Positions 1 to 7,145 of a stretch of 7,177 nucleotides of DNA are shown piece by piece (the first letter of the stretch is position 1; the number at the start of each line of letters is the position of its first letter). The notes beneath the pieces were generated by a model. It made no database searches. It had not been told where the DNA came from and worked only from the letters and a program-made list of their open reading frames with translations. The stretch covers positions 1-7,177 of the forward strand of contig LUZO01000368.1 of assembly GCA_001603685.1 (NCBI GenBank). The letters run 5' to 3'. A program made the translations under genes and the position numbers. Source of the DNA: Bacteroidales bacterium Bact_23 (lineage in GTDB: Bacteria > Bacteroidota > Bacteroidia > Bacteroidales > Lentimicrobiaceae).

Positions 1-5
1 ATCAT
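1..5 (-). CDS. Possible first codon of next operon gene (batD expected), cut off by window edge
   Basis: Reading the minus strand, an ATG lies at 5-3, 17 nt after the batC stop codon, in an AT-rich context (TTTTTAAATG) like other starts in this operon. In Bacteroidota the gene after batC is usually batD, encoding a large membrane-anchored oxygen-tolerance protein. Only five bases are visible, so the identity is inferred from gene order alone and the start codon itself is uncertain. Confidence 0.3.
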
Positions 6-22
6 TTAAAAAGGCCTGCAAG

Positions 23-715
23 TTACCAATCTTTCTCAACCTGAACGGGTACGGCCTTTGCTTTTTGTTTATTTACCTTGTCGAGGGTTTTCTGTTCATC
101 ATTTTTCAGCGCTTCCAGCATGCGTTCCGCATCCTGCTTCGAAATCTGCGGTTTCTGCTGCTGTTGCTGCTGTTGCTGATCCTGGTCCTGCTGCTGATCC
201 TGCTGGTTTTGCTGTTGCTGCTTATCCTTGTTATCGTCGTCGTTCTTGCTGTTGTCGCTTTTTTGTTGTTGTTGCTGCTGTTGCTGTTCCAGTTTCCGCA
301 AGGCATAGGCCAGGTTGTAGCGGGTGTCGTTGTCGTCGGGGTTCAGGCGCATCGCCTCTTTGTAGGCATTCACGCTTTCGCCGTATTTCTCAGCCTTCAG
401 GTATGAATTGCCCAGATTGTGGAGTGCTTCTGCGCGGGCCTTCTTCTCGGCCGGCTTCATCATGGCAGCGGCATTCTGGAAGCTGCGTTCCGCCTCTTCG
501 TAATTCTCCTGCCTGTAGAGCGAGCTGCCGAGGTTGTAGTTGCTTTTGGCGGATACAGGCGCTTTTTCGATGGCCTTGCGGTAGTCGATCTCTGCCTCCT
601 TGAACTTGCCCTTGTCATACAGCCGGTTTCCCTTTCTGATAAAGGGATTCTCCTTCTGTCCGTATGAGAAACTACAGATAAGCGATGCGAGGGTTATTAT
701 GGCCAGTCTCTTCAT
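23..715 (-). CDS. batC: BatC-like exported TPR protein with glutamine-rich tail
   Basis: A 230-residue protein that probably acts as a periplasmic scaffold for the other Bat proteins. Residues 1-19 look like a cleavable signal peptide (MKR, then a hydrophobic stretch ending near SYG/Q). Three tetratricopeptide repeats follow at about 23-56, 57-90 and 94-127, each with the usual pattern (for example ALHNLGNSYLKAEKYGESVN), and a partial fourth helix lies near 131-142. Residues 144-190 are almost entirely Gln, Asp, Asn and Lys and are likely disordered. A short charged helix (192-216) and the end VEKDW close the protein; a KxW/KDW-type C-terminus is, from memory, common in BatC proteins. The ATG overlaps the batB stop (ATGA at 715-712), so translation is probably coupled. 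No Shine-Dalgarno site is visible. BatE is also a TPR protein, but position right after batB and the Q-rich tail favour BatC. Confidence 0.85.
   Translation of the reverse strand: MKRLAIITLASLICSFSYGQKENPFIRKGNRLYDKGKFKEAEIDYRKAIEKAPVSAKSNYNLGSSLYRQENYEEAERSFQNAAAMMKPAEKKARAEALHNLGNSYLKAEKYGESVNAYKEAMRLNPDDNDTRYNLAYALRKLEQQQQQQQQKSDNSKNDDDNKDKQQQQNQQDQQQDQDQQQQQQQQKPQISKQDAERMLEALKNDEQKTLDKVNKQKAKAVPVQVEKDW
155..286 (-). repeat. CAG/CAA-rich low-complexity tract inside batC
   Basis: The codons for residues 144-187 of BatC are dominated by CAG and CAA (read as ctg and ttg on the plus strand). They form uninterrupted runs of eight Gln (residues 144-151), four (166-169) and eight (180-187), separated by Asp/Asn/Lys/Ser-rich spacers. 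CAG and CAA are mixed rather than a pure triplet repeat, which should reduce slippage and suggests selection for the amino acid content. On the opposite strand the same DNA reads as polyleucine. Confidence 0.9.
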
Positions 716-1758
716 GATCGGATGTGGGTTTCGGGTTTGAAAATCTGCAATTTTCCGGCCCAGCGGCTCTTGCGCTCATTCAGCAGGAAGTTGGCAGCCA
801 TCAGCAGCAATGCCAGTGCCACAAAATACTGGAAGCGGTCTTCGTAATCGGAGAAGCTTTTGGTGTCGTAAGCCACTTTCTCAAGTTTGCTGATTTCGTC
901 GAACACCTTGCGCAATCCCGCCTGGGTATTGCTTGCCCTCACATAAATACCGCCTCCGGCCTGCGCAATCTGCTGCAGCATGGCTTCGTCGAGCCGGGTG
1001 ATGATGGTGCTGCCCGATTTGTCCTTTTTGAAGCCGGCAAGCTGGTTGTCGCGATAAACCGGAATCGGCGCCCCTTCGGCAAGGCCCATTCCAATGGTAA
1101 ATACCTTGATTCCCCGTTTTGCCGCTTCGGTAGCCTTTGCAACGGCATCGTCCTCGTGGTTCTCGCCATCGGTGATTACCACAATCGCTTTCCCGGCCTT
1201 ATCCTCCTTAAACGATGCCATGGCCAGGTCTATTGCCTGCCCGATGGCGGTTCCCTGTACCGGAACCATATCGGGCTTTATGGTGGAGACCATCAGTTTG
1301 GCGGCGCCGTAGTCGGTGGTGATGGGCAGCTGGGTGTAGGCCTTCCCGGCGAAGACCACAATGCCGATACGGTCGTTCTGCAGCTCGCCAATCAGCCTTG
1401 AGATTGATTGCTTGGCGCGTTCAATCCGGTTTGGCTGAATATCCTGCGCAAGCATGCTGTTCGAAACATCCAGGGCTATCACCAGGTCAACCCCTTCGCG
1501 TTGCACCTTTTCGATTTTCGAACCGATCTGCGGATTGGCCAGGGCAAGCAGGATGGAGGCAATGGTGAGCATCAGCAGGGTGAATTTCAGATGCGACCTG
1601 AACCGCGATACCGTGGGGGTAAGCCGCTCCACCAGATGCCTGTCGCCGAAACGCGCAGCCACGCGGTTTTTCCACTGCATATACAGCAGATAGACCACCA
1701 GCATCAGCGGAAGCATCAGCAGCAGCTTCAGAAATTCAGTATGTTCGAATCTAAACAT
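712..1758 (-). CDS. batB: BatB, membrane-anchored VWA-domain protein
   Basis: A 348-residue inner-membrane protein. Hydrophobic segments lie at about 9-27, 58-75 and 309-327, with a von Willebrand factor A domain between the second and third (about 88-295). The metal-ion-dependent adhesion site is complete: DVSNS at 97-101, Thr170 in GTAIG, and Asp197 in TDGEN. Basic residues cluster at 28-57 and after 328. By the positive-inside rule this puts the VWA domain in the periplasm. The start at 1758 gives the usual MFRFEHxEFL N-terminus and lies 35 nt after the batA stop. A weak purine-rich stretch (GAGAGACC) precedes it. It is clearly paralogous to BatA next door (shared PNR-E-AK, DRIG, TDGEN). 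The family is linked to aerotolerance in Bacteroides fragilis, but its molecular ligand is not known. Confidence 0.92.
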   Translation of the reverse strand: MFRFEHTEFLKLLLMLPLMLVVYLLYMQWKNRVAARFGDRHLVERLTPTVSRFRSHLKFTLLMLTIASILLALANPQIGSKIEKVQREGVDLVIALDVSNSMLAQDIQPNRIERAKQSISRLIGELQNDRIGIVVFAGKAYTQLPITTDYGAAKLMVSTIKPDMVPVQGTAIGQAIDLAMASFKEDKAGKAIVVITDGENHEDDAVAKATEAAKRGIKVFTIGMGLAEGAPIPVYRDNQLAGFKKDKSGSTIITRLDEAMLQQIAQAGGGIYVRASNTQAGLRKVFDEISKLEKVAYDTKSFSDYEDRFQYFVALALLLMAANFLLNERKSRWAGKLQIFKPETHIRS

Positions 1759-1793
1759 GGTCTCTCACTCAGTTTAATACAGTAATCCGTTTG

Positions 1794-2789
1794 TTACGGG
1801 AATCTCCTGAAGAAGGTAATTCCCGTGATGAAATCGACCAGCAGCAGGATGAGGGCTGCAAGCGCAAACGGCAGAAACTCCTCATGTTTTTTCCTGAATT
1901 CGGTAACATCAATTTTCGATTTCTCAAGCTGGTCGATCTCCTGGTAAATCTCTGTCAGTTTCGTTTTGTTGGTTGCCCTGAAGTATTTGCCGTTTGTCAT
2001 TTCGGCGATCTGCTGAAGCAGCGGCTCGTCAATCCTTACTTCCATCTGCTGATACCTGGTTCCGAACGGAGTTTGGATGGGGAAGGGGGCGGTGCCTATG
2101 GTACCTACGCCTATGGTATAGACTCTCAGCCCGAAGATGCGGGCAATCTCGGCTGCCGATGCGGGATCGATGAATCCGCGGTTGTTCTCGCCGTCGGTAA
2201 GCAGGATAATCACCTTGCTTACCGCCGAACTCTCCTTCAGCCTGCTAACGGCGGTTGCCAGCCCGTCGCCGATGGCGGTTCCGTCTTCAATCATACCGCT
2301 TTTTATATCGTCGAGCAGGTTGATCAGTATGGTATGGTCGGTGGTCAGCGGGCACTGGGTAAAGCTTTCGCCGCTGAAGATCACCAGCCCGATTCGGTCG
2401 CCCGGCCTACCCTTGATAAAGTCTTTGGCCACATCCTTGGCCGCTTCCAGGCGGTTGGGTTTAAAGTCTTCGGCCATCATGCTGCCCGAAATGTCCATGG
2501 CCAGCACTATGTCAATTCCTTCCACGCTCACATTCTGCCGCGAACTGGTCGACTGCGGGCGGGCAAGGGCAATGATGAGCAGCGAAAAAGCGGCGATTTT
2601 CAGGATGAAACTCAGGTGCCTGAGCCGTAAGCGCAGCGTTTTCGGCGCATTTGCAAAAGGAATGGAATCGCTGATCTGCAGTTGTGCTTTGGTATCGCGC
2701 CCCCTGTACCAGTACCATGCGATGGCAGGCGGTACCAGCAGCAAAAGGTACAGGGCTTCGGAATTGGCGAATTTGATATGCTCAAACAT
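1794..2789 (-). CDS. batA: BatA, membrane-anchored VWA-domain protein
   Basis: A 331-residue inner-membrane protein with the same architecture as BatB. Hydrophobic segments lie at about 12-27, 58-76 and 305-324, and a VWA domain spans about 90-290. The MIDAS is intact: DISGS at 99-103, Thr171 in GTAIGDG, and Asp199 in TDGEN. The segment between the first two membrane spans is basic (RGRD, RLRLRH) and the C-terminus ends in RRFP, again consistent with a periplasmic VWA domain. The start lies only 5 nt after the stop codon of the upstream gene, with no Shine-Dalgarno site, so re-initiation or coupling is likely. BatA is distinguished from BatB by its position first in the pair and by the MFEHIxFANxEALYLL N-terminus. 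Family members bind divalent metal through the MIDAS and are thought to engage protein partners, with the MoxR ATPase acting from the cytoplasm. Confidence 0.92.
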   Translation of the reverse strand: MFEHIKFANSEALYLLLLVPPAIAWYWYRGRDTKAQLQISDSIPFANAPKTLRLRLRHLSFILKIAAFSLLIIALARPQSTSSRQNVSVEGIDIVLAMDISGSMMAEDFKPNRLEAAKDVAKDFIKGRPGDRIGLVIFSGESFTQCPLTTDHTILINLLDDIKSGMIEDGTAIGDGLATAVSRLKESSAVSKVIILLTDGENNRGFIDPASAAEIARIFGLRVYTIGVGTIGTAPFPIQTPFGTRYQQMEVRIDEPLLQQIAEMTNGKYFRATNKTKLTEIYQEIDQLEKSKIDVTEFRKKHEEFLPFALAALILLLVDFITGITFFRRFP

Positions 2790-2794
2790 TGCTG

Positions 2795-3802
2795 TCAGAG
2801 ATTTTGGGTTGTTTTCAAATCATCGCCGGCAGTTTCGGTTTTCGAAGCGGGCTCCTGTACCGCCGGAGCCGGCGAAGTGCTGTTCACGATTGCAACGGCC
2901 AGGGTGTGGCTCAGTTCGTTGTCGGCTCCCAGCGGACGGGCTTTGGCAAATTTGGCCATATCCGACAGCGAAAAAATCTTCTGAAGATCCGACAGTCTGG
3001 CGTTGTCCGTAAGGTAATCCCTCATGGCCGACAAAATCTCGTCGGAGGTCATCTCCATGGCATCCACATTGAAACGGAGGTGGAAATATTCCCTCAGGAT
3101 ATCGGTAAGTTTGGTATAGTACTCTTTTACCCGGCCGCTTTGCCACAACTGCTCCCTTTTGAGGGCGTCCAGTTTCTCAAGCGCCACCAGATGGGGCGGT
3201 CTTTGCGGTTTTACCGGCAGTTTGATCAGCGGCTTGTGCTTTTTCCGGTTTCCAAGATAATACCATATAAATAATATGACCAGCCCCAGGCCGAGCAGCC
3301 CCAGAATGTAGGGCAGGAAATCCCTGAAGGTATAGGGCGCCTTCATCAGCGGCTTCAGATCCCGGATGTCGGCCGACATATCCACTTCCACATTCACCAC
3401 CTCGAGCAGTAGCGGTTCGGTGTAAACATCGCTGAATCCGGCGGCTCCGGCTTCCTTTACGGCAAATGCCACCGGCGGAAGCACATGAAAACCGGTGTCG
3501 AACGAGGTGATCCGCACTACCTGGCGCAGCAGGAGGTCGTCGCCCTTGCCTTGTCTGAGGGTATCGGGGCCGTCAACCGAGATGATTTCGAAATTTCTGG
3601 TAAGCGTATCGCCGAATACCGGCCAGTTGACCAGAGTACCCTGCTTTACCGGCAATTCAAAGGTGAGGTTAATCTGGCTGCCGATCAGAAATCTGGTGGT
3701 ATCGGGTATTGCCTTCTGGCCGAAAACGCCGGAAGGATGGAGCAATAGCAAAAGCAGTAGTCCCGGCAGTTTATTGATGAGTCTGGTTGTTCTGGTTCCC
3801 AT
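2795..3802 (-). CDS. Bat-operon membrane protein, BatD-like N-terminal part and DUF4381-like C-terminal part
   Basis: A 335-residue protein with a signal peptide or N-terminal anchor at about 8-28. A roughly 130-residue beta-rich region follows (30-140), predicted to be periplasmic and resembling the beta domains of BatD-type oxygen-tolerance proteins. A membrane span lies at about 163-184, followed by NRKKHK. The cytoplasmic domain has the pattern LWQSGRVKEYYTKLTDILR, then EYF, RF and MTSDEIL (about 207-300), which resembles DUF4381, a family found beside MoxR and VWA genes. The tail (305-335) is Ala/Pro/Thr-rich and probably flexible. The start is supported by a strong Shine-Dalgarno site 5 nt upstream. 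It lies between DUF58 and batA, a usual place for such a gene in Bacteroidota. The DUF4381 match is from pattern recognition, and no biochemical function is known to me. It is not full-length BatD, which is much longer and lies downstream of batC. Confidence 0.75.
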   Translation of the reverse strand: MGTRTTRLINKLPGLLLLLLLHPSGVFGQKAIPDTTRFLIGSQINLTFELPVKQGTLVNWPVFGDTLTRNFEIISVDGPDTLRQGKGDDLLLRQVVRITSFDTGFHVLPPVAFAVKEAGAAGFSDVYTEPLLLEVVNVEVDMSADIRDLKPLMKAPYTFRDFLPYILGLLGLGLVILFIWYYLGNRKKHKPLIKLPVKPQRPPHLVALEKLDALKREQLWQSGRVKEYYTKLTDILREYFHLRFNVDAMEMTSDEILSAMRDYLTDNARLSDLQKIFSLSDMAKFAKARPLGADNELSHTLAVAIVNSTSPAPAVQEPASKTETAGDDLKTTQNL

Positions 3803-3807
3803 TAGAT

Positions 3808-3814
3808 CCTCCCT
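3808..3814 (-). promoter_or_regulatory. Strong Shine-Dalgarno site for the BatD/DUF4381-like gene
   Basis: The minus strand reads AGGGAGG at 3814-3808, then 5 nt, then the ATG at 3802. This is a near-ideal anti-SD match with standard spacing. The other genes in the operon show A-rich or featureless leaders, as is usual in Bacteroidota, so this site stands out. It also fixes the start codon of the gene. Confidence 0.75.
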
Positions 3815-3832
3815 GCATTAGCTTTTTCCTGA

Positions 3833-4708
3833 TTATCTCCTTGACTCTCTGGCTTTAAATAGCCCAAGCAATGGTTTAACATAATCCTGTCCGGTTTTGA
3901 ACCGTGCGACATCCACGCCGCTCTTCCTGAAAGCCGCTTCCAGCCGTTGCATGCGGTTCGAGGCATAGGCGGCATACTCCCTTCTTACGGCGCTGTTCGA
4001 GGTATCCACCCACACCGCCTTTCCTGTCTCCTTGCTATAGACCCTTGCCAGCCCCATATCGGGAATGGTCAGGTCGCGCTGGTCGATGATGTGCAGCGCC
4101 GCCAGATCGTGCTTGTTGCCGGCAATTTTCAGCGCATCGTCAAAACCGCTGTCCATAAAATCGGAGATCAGGAAAGCCGTACACCGTTTTTTCATGGCAT
4201 TGGTAAGGAAACGGAGCGCTTCGGCGATGTTCGTTTTCTGGCTTTCGGGCTTGAAATCAATCAGTTCCCTGATGATGCGCAGGATGTGACTCAGCCCCTT
4301 CTTGGGCGGGATAAACTTCTCAACCCGGTCGCTGAAAAAGATAACCCCCACCTTATCGTTGTTCTGGATGGCCGAAAAGGCAAGTACGGCGGCGATTTCG
4401 GTCATCATCTCCTCCTTCAGCCACTGCCGGCTGCCGAACTCGTTCGAACCGCTCACATCAATCAGCAGCATCACGGTAAGTTCGCGCTCTTCGTCGAAGA
4501 TTTTGATGTAGGGATGGTTGAAACGGGCGGTTACATTCCAGTCGATGTTTTTGATGTCGTCGCCATACTGATACTCCCTTACTTCGCTGAATGCCATACC
4601 GCGTCCCTTGAAGGCGCTGTGATACTGCCCCGAGAAAATCTGGCTCGACAGCCCCCGGGACTTGATCTCAATCTTACGGACTTTTTTAAGGATATCGCTG
4701 GTTTCCAT
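3833..4708 (-). CDS. DUF58 family VWA-like protein
   Basis: A 291-residue soluble, probably cytoplasmic protein with no membrane span. The DUF58 signature lies at about 35-62: GRGMAFSEVREYQYGDD, then NIDWNVTAR. A VWA-like fold follows with complete MIDAS-type residues: DVSGS at 84-88, Thr159, and Asp183 in ISDF. DUF58 proteins are almost always encoded beside MoxR ATPases and are thought to be their partner or substrate-recruiting factor. The ATG at 4708 is chosen because METSDILKKVRKIEIK matches the normal N-terminus of the family. An in-frame TTG at 4744 would add 12 residues and cannot be excluded. The start is 45 nt after the moxR stop without a clear ribosome site. The next gene follows after 30 nt. 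Confidence 0.9.
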   Translation of the reverse strand: METSDILKKVRKIEIKSRGLSSQIFSGQYHSAFKGRGMAFSEVREYQYGDDIKNIDWNVTARFNHPYIKIFDEERELTVMLLIDVSGSNEFGSRQWLKEEMMTEIAAVLAFSAIQNNDKVGVIFFSDRVEKFIPPKKGLSHILRIIRELIDFKPESQKTNIAEALRFLTNAMKKRCTAFLISDFMDSGFDDALKIAGNKHDLAALHIIDQRDLTIPDMGLARVYSKETGKAVWVDTSNSAVRREYAAYASNRMQRLEAAFRKSGVDVARFKTGQDYVKPLLGLFKARESRR

Positions 4709-4753
4709 GGTAAGGTCAGTTATATCGGAACGGTAATTCAACAATTCCGCCGT

Positions 4754-5746
<993 letters not shown>

Positions 5747-5761
5747 GGTTGATTTTTTTTG

Positions 5762-5769
5762 CAAAAATA
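5762..5769 (-). promoter_or_regulatory. Candidate Bacteroidota -7 promoter element for the moxR-bat operon
   Basis: The minus strand reads TATTTTTG at 5769-5762, a full match to the Bacteroidota -7 consensus TAnnTTTG, 15 nt before the moxR ATG. The -33 region, where TTG/TTTG would be expected 19-21 nt further up, shows no good match (TTACAAACATTG is the nearest). Transcription from here would give a leader of only about 10 nt. The site supports the shorter moxR start, since the longer TTG start would lie upstream of it. Confidence 0.45.
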
Positions 5770-5801
5770 TCACTAACGGCAATGTTTGTAAGCATCTCCG
5801 C

Positions 5802-5818
5802 TGTTAAAAATTGTTAAA
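5802..5818. repeat. Phased direct repeat TGTTAAA upstream of the moxR-bat operon
   Basis: The plus strand carries TGTTAAA at 5802-5808 and again at 5812-5818, start to start exactly 10 bp, close to one helical turn. The pair sits about 33-50 bp upstream of the candidate -7 box, where an activator could act. No regulator is known to me that binds this sequence, so an operator role is inference from position and phasing. AT-rich intergenic sequence can produce such a pair by chance. Confidence 0.3.
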
Positions 5819-5824
5819 CCATAA

Positions 5825-5856
5825 GGGTTTCAGCAGCTTTGCCCGCTGCGAAATCC
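5825..5856 (-). terminator. Possible weak terminator after the peptidase gene
   Basis: The transcript of the minus strand can fold with GGATTTCGCAGC (5856-5845) pairing to GCTGCTGAAACCC (5837-5825) around a 7-nt loop (GGGCAAA). This gives about eleven pairs with one A-C mismatch and one bulged base. It starts 36 nt after the peptidase stop. No real U-tract follows (TTATGGTTT), so as an intrinsic terminator it is weak and could be a processing or attenuation hairpin instead. Confidence 0.35.
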
Positions 5857-5891
5857 GAAACGCTGCGCGATAAATGCCGCCTTTCAGCCTG

Positions 5892-7091
5892 TCAGATTCC
5901 GAGCTTCTTCCTGACCGGAGCCGGAATGGCATCCTTATGAACCATAATGGAGGTGGTGTTCATCCGTACATACGCCTCCGACATATTCAGGAATCCGCCC
6001 GACTTATTGCTGTCGGCAGCCCAGGAATTTTTTGTGATGTAATACTTTGTACCGCGCTGATCGCGGACAATTCCGGTAATGTGCATCAGGTGGTCGTCGG
6101 TAGCCTTGTAGTTGTTGAAGTCGGCCTGCCTCATTTCCTGGGTGACGGTTTTTTCGGCTACCGGTCTGTCGAAGCTGTACAGCTCATCGTTCTTCTCCTT
6201 CTCGGTCAGTTTCTCCCAGCGCGACTGTTCGGTACCTTCGAGCGACTGCACTGAAATTTCGGGCAGAATGGCGATACCCTTTGCATGCGAAAATCCGCGG
6301 TCGCTTACATCGCCGTCCCAGCACACGGTAAAGCCCTTTTCAATGGCGTTGTCCATCACCTGCATCAGTTCGTCGAGCGGCAGGTTGTAATAGAGATCCT
6401 GCGACCAGTTGTCGGGGATTTCCATAATGAATTTCTGATAAAAGGGATGATGCAGGTATGAGGTGAGTTCAACATAATCCTCAGGGTTGAACTTTGCCTT
6501 CAGCGCATATTCGGGAATCGGGTTGCGGGTATTGCCGCCGGTCAGGTCGGGCAATGGGCCGAGGTAGGCATCCAGAACGGCGCCGTATGCGGCGGGCCAT
6601 GCTTCAGACAGCTTCCCGTCCTTCGACTGTACAACAGCCTGCACGAACGATTTCAGCACCGCATCCAGTTCGCCGTGTACATGTTTTGGCTCGCCGGGCA
6701 GCAGTCCGGGATAGCCCTTTTCGTCGGTAAAGCCATATTTTTTGATGACATTCAGCACATCGTGCGCCTGGCCGCCGGGACCGAAGTTGTATGCGCCGTG
6801 ATAACGCACATAGCGGTCGGCTTTGCCGCGGTACGAGTGGTTTACAAAGAACATCTCCGAGAGGTCGCGCTCGCCGGCACCAAGCCTGAGAAGCTCCGAC
6901 TCGAAAAATGAAGTGGCGGCAAAGCTCCAGCAGGTACCCGAACGGAACTGATTCTTTACGGGGGTAGCGGAGTTTTCCTTTACCACCTCAAATTTATAAC
7001 CCTCCTTTTTTATACTGTCGTTTTGCGATCTGGCCGGAGTGCTGATGCTCACAGCAATGGCTGTTGCCAGAATTAAAAGATTGATTTTCAT
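5892..7091 (-). CDS. Exported C1-family cysteine peptidase (bleomycin hydrolase / aminopeptidase C-like)
   Basis: A 399-residue papain-fold peptidase with an N-terminal signal peptide (1-22; MKINLLILATAIAVSIS, then ARSQ). The active site is complete: oxyanion-hole Gln48 and nucleophile Cys54 in QFRSGTCWSF, His334 in DDHLMHITG (aligned with the HAM motif of PepC), and Asn355 in TKNSW. The late placement of His and Asn, with a long insertion between Cys and His, is the pattern of the bleomycin hydrolase/PepC branch rather than classical papain. Cytoplasmic PepC is usually about 440-455 residues and lacks a signal peptide, so this is a shorter, exported type common in Bacteroidota, probably degrading peptides in the periplasm. 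The start at 7091 is chosen for the signal peptide and AT-rich leader. An ATG at 7130 would add 13 polar residues ahead of it. It is separated from moxR by 145 bp and is probably an independent unit. Confidence 0.88.
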   Translation of the reverse strand: MKINLLILATAIAVSISTPARSQNDSIKKEGYKFEVVKENSATPVKNQFRSGTCWSFAATSFFESELLRLGAGERDLSEMFFVNHSYRGKADRYVRYHGAYNFGPGGQAHDVLNVIKKYGFTDEKGYPGLLPGEPKHVHGELDAVLKSFVQAVVQSKDGKLSEAWPAAYGAVLDAYLGPLPDLTGGNTRNPIPEYALKAKFNPEDYVELTSYLHHPFYQKFIMEIPDNWSQDLYYNLPLDELMQVMDNAIEKGFTVCWDGDVSDRGFSHAKGIAILPEISVQSLEGTEQSRWEKLTEKEKNDELYSFDRPVAEKTVTQEMRQADFNNYKATDDHLMHITGIVRDQRGTKYYITKNSWAADSNKSGGFLNMSEAYVRMNTTSIMVHKDAIPAPVRKKLGI

Positions 7092-7145
7092 AGTTTTGTT
7101 ATTTAAAAATGGATTACTTGCGTTTGTCATTTAACGGGATAAAGC

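Noticed and set aside
65..406. Plus-strand frame rich in leucine that looks like a membrane protein
   Set aside because: The leucine runs are the reverse complement of the CAG/CAA glutamine tract of batC, a pure shadow effect.
1791..2630. Plus-strand frame of 279 codons opposite batA
   Set aside because: Antisense to a gene with an intact VWA domain. It has no signal, motif or ribosome site of its own.
3772..3818. Short frame of about 15 codons starting at ATG 3818 on the minus strand, overlapping the start of the next gene
   Set aside because: It is out of frame with the gene, has no ribosome site, and contains the Shine-Dalgarno site itself. Nothing supports its translation.
4709..4744. 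TTG start 12 codons upstream for the DUF58 gene
   Set aside because: The METSDILKKV start fits the family N-terminus. The extra residues look like translated leader and use a rare start codon.
5747..5782. TTG start 12 codons upstream for moxR
   Set aside because: It would lie upstream of the candidate -7 box, and the ATG at 5746 gives the normal MoxR length.
7092..7130. Upstream ATG at 7130 for the peptidase
   Set aside because: It would place 13 polar residues ahead of a textbook signal peptide, so the ATG at 7091 is more likely. Without the missing upstream DNA this is not final.
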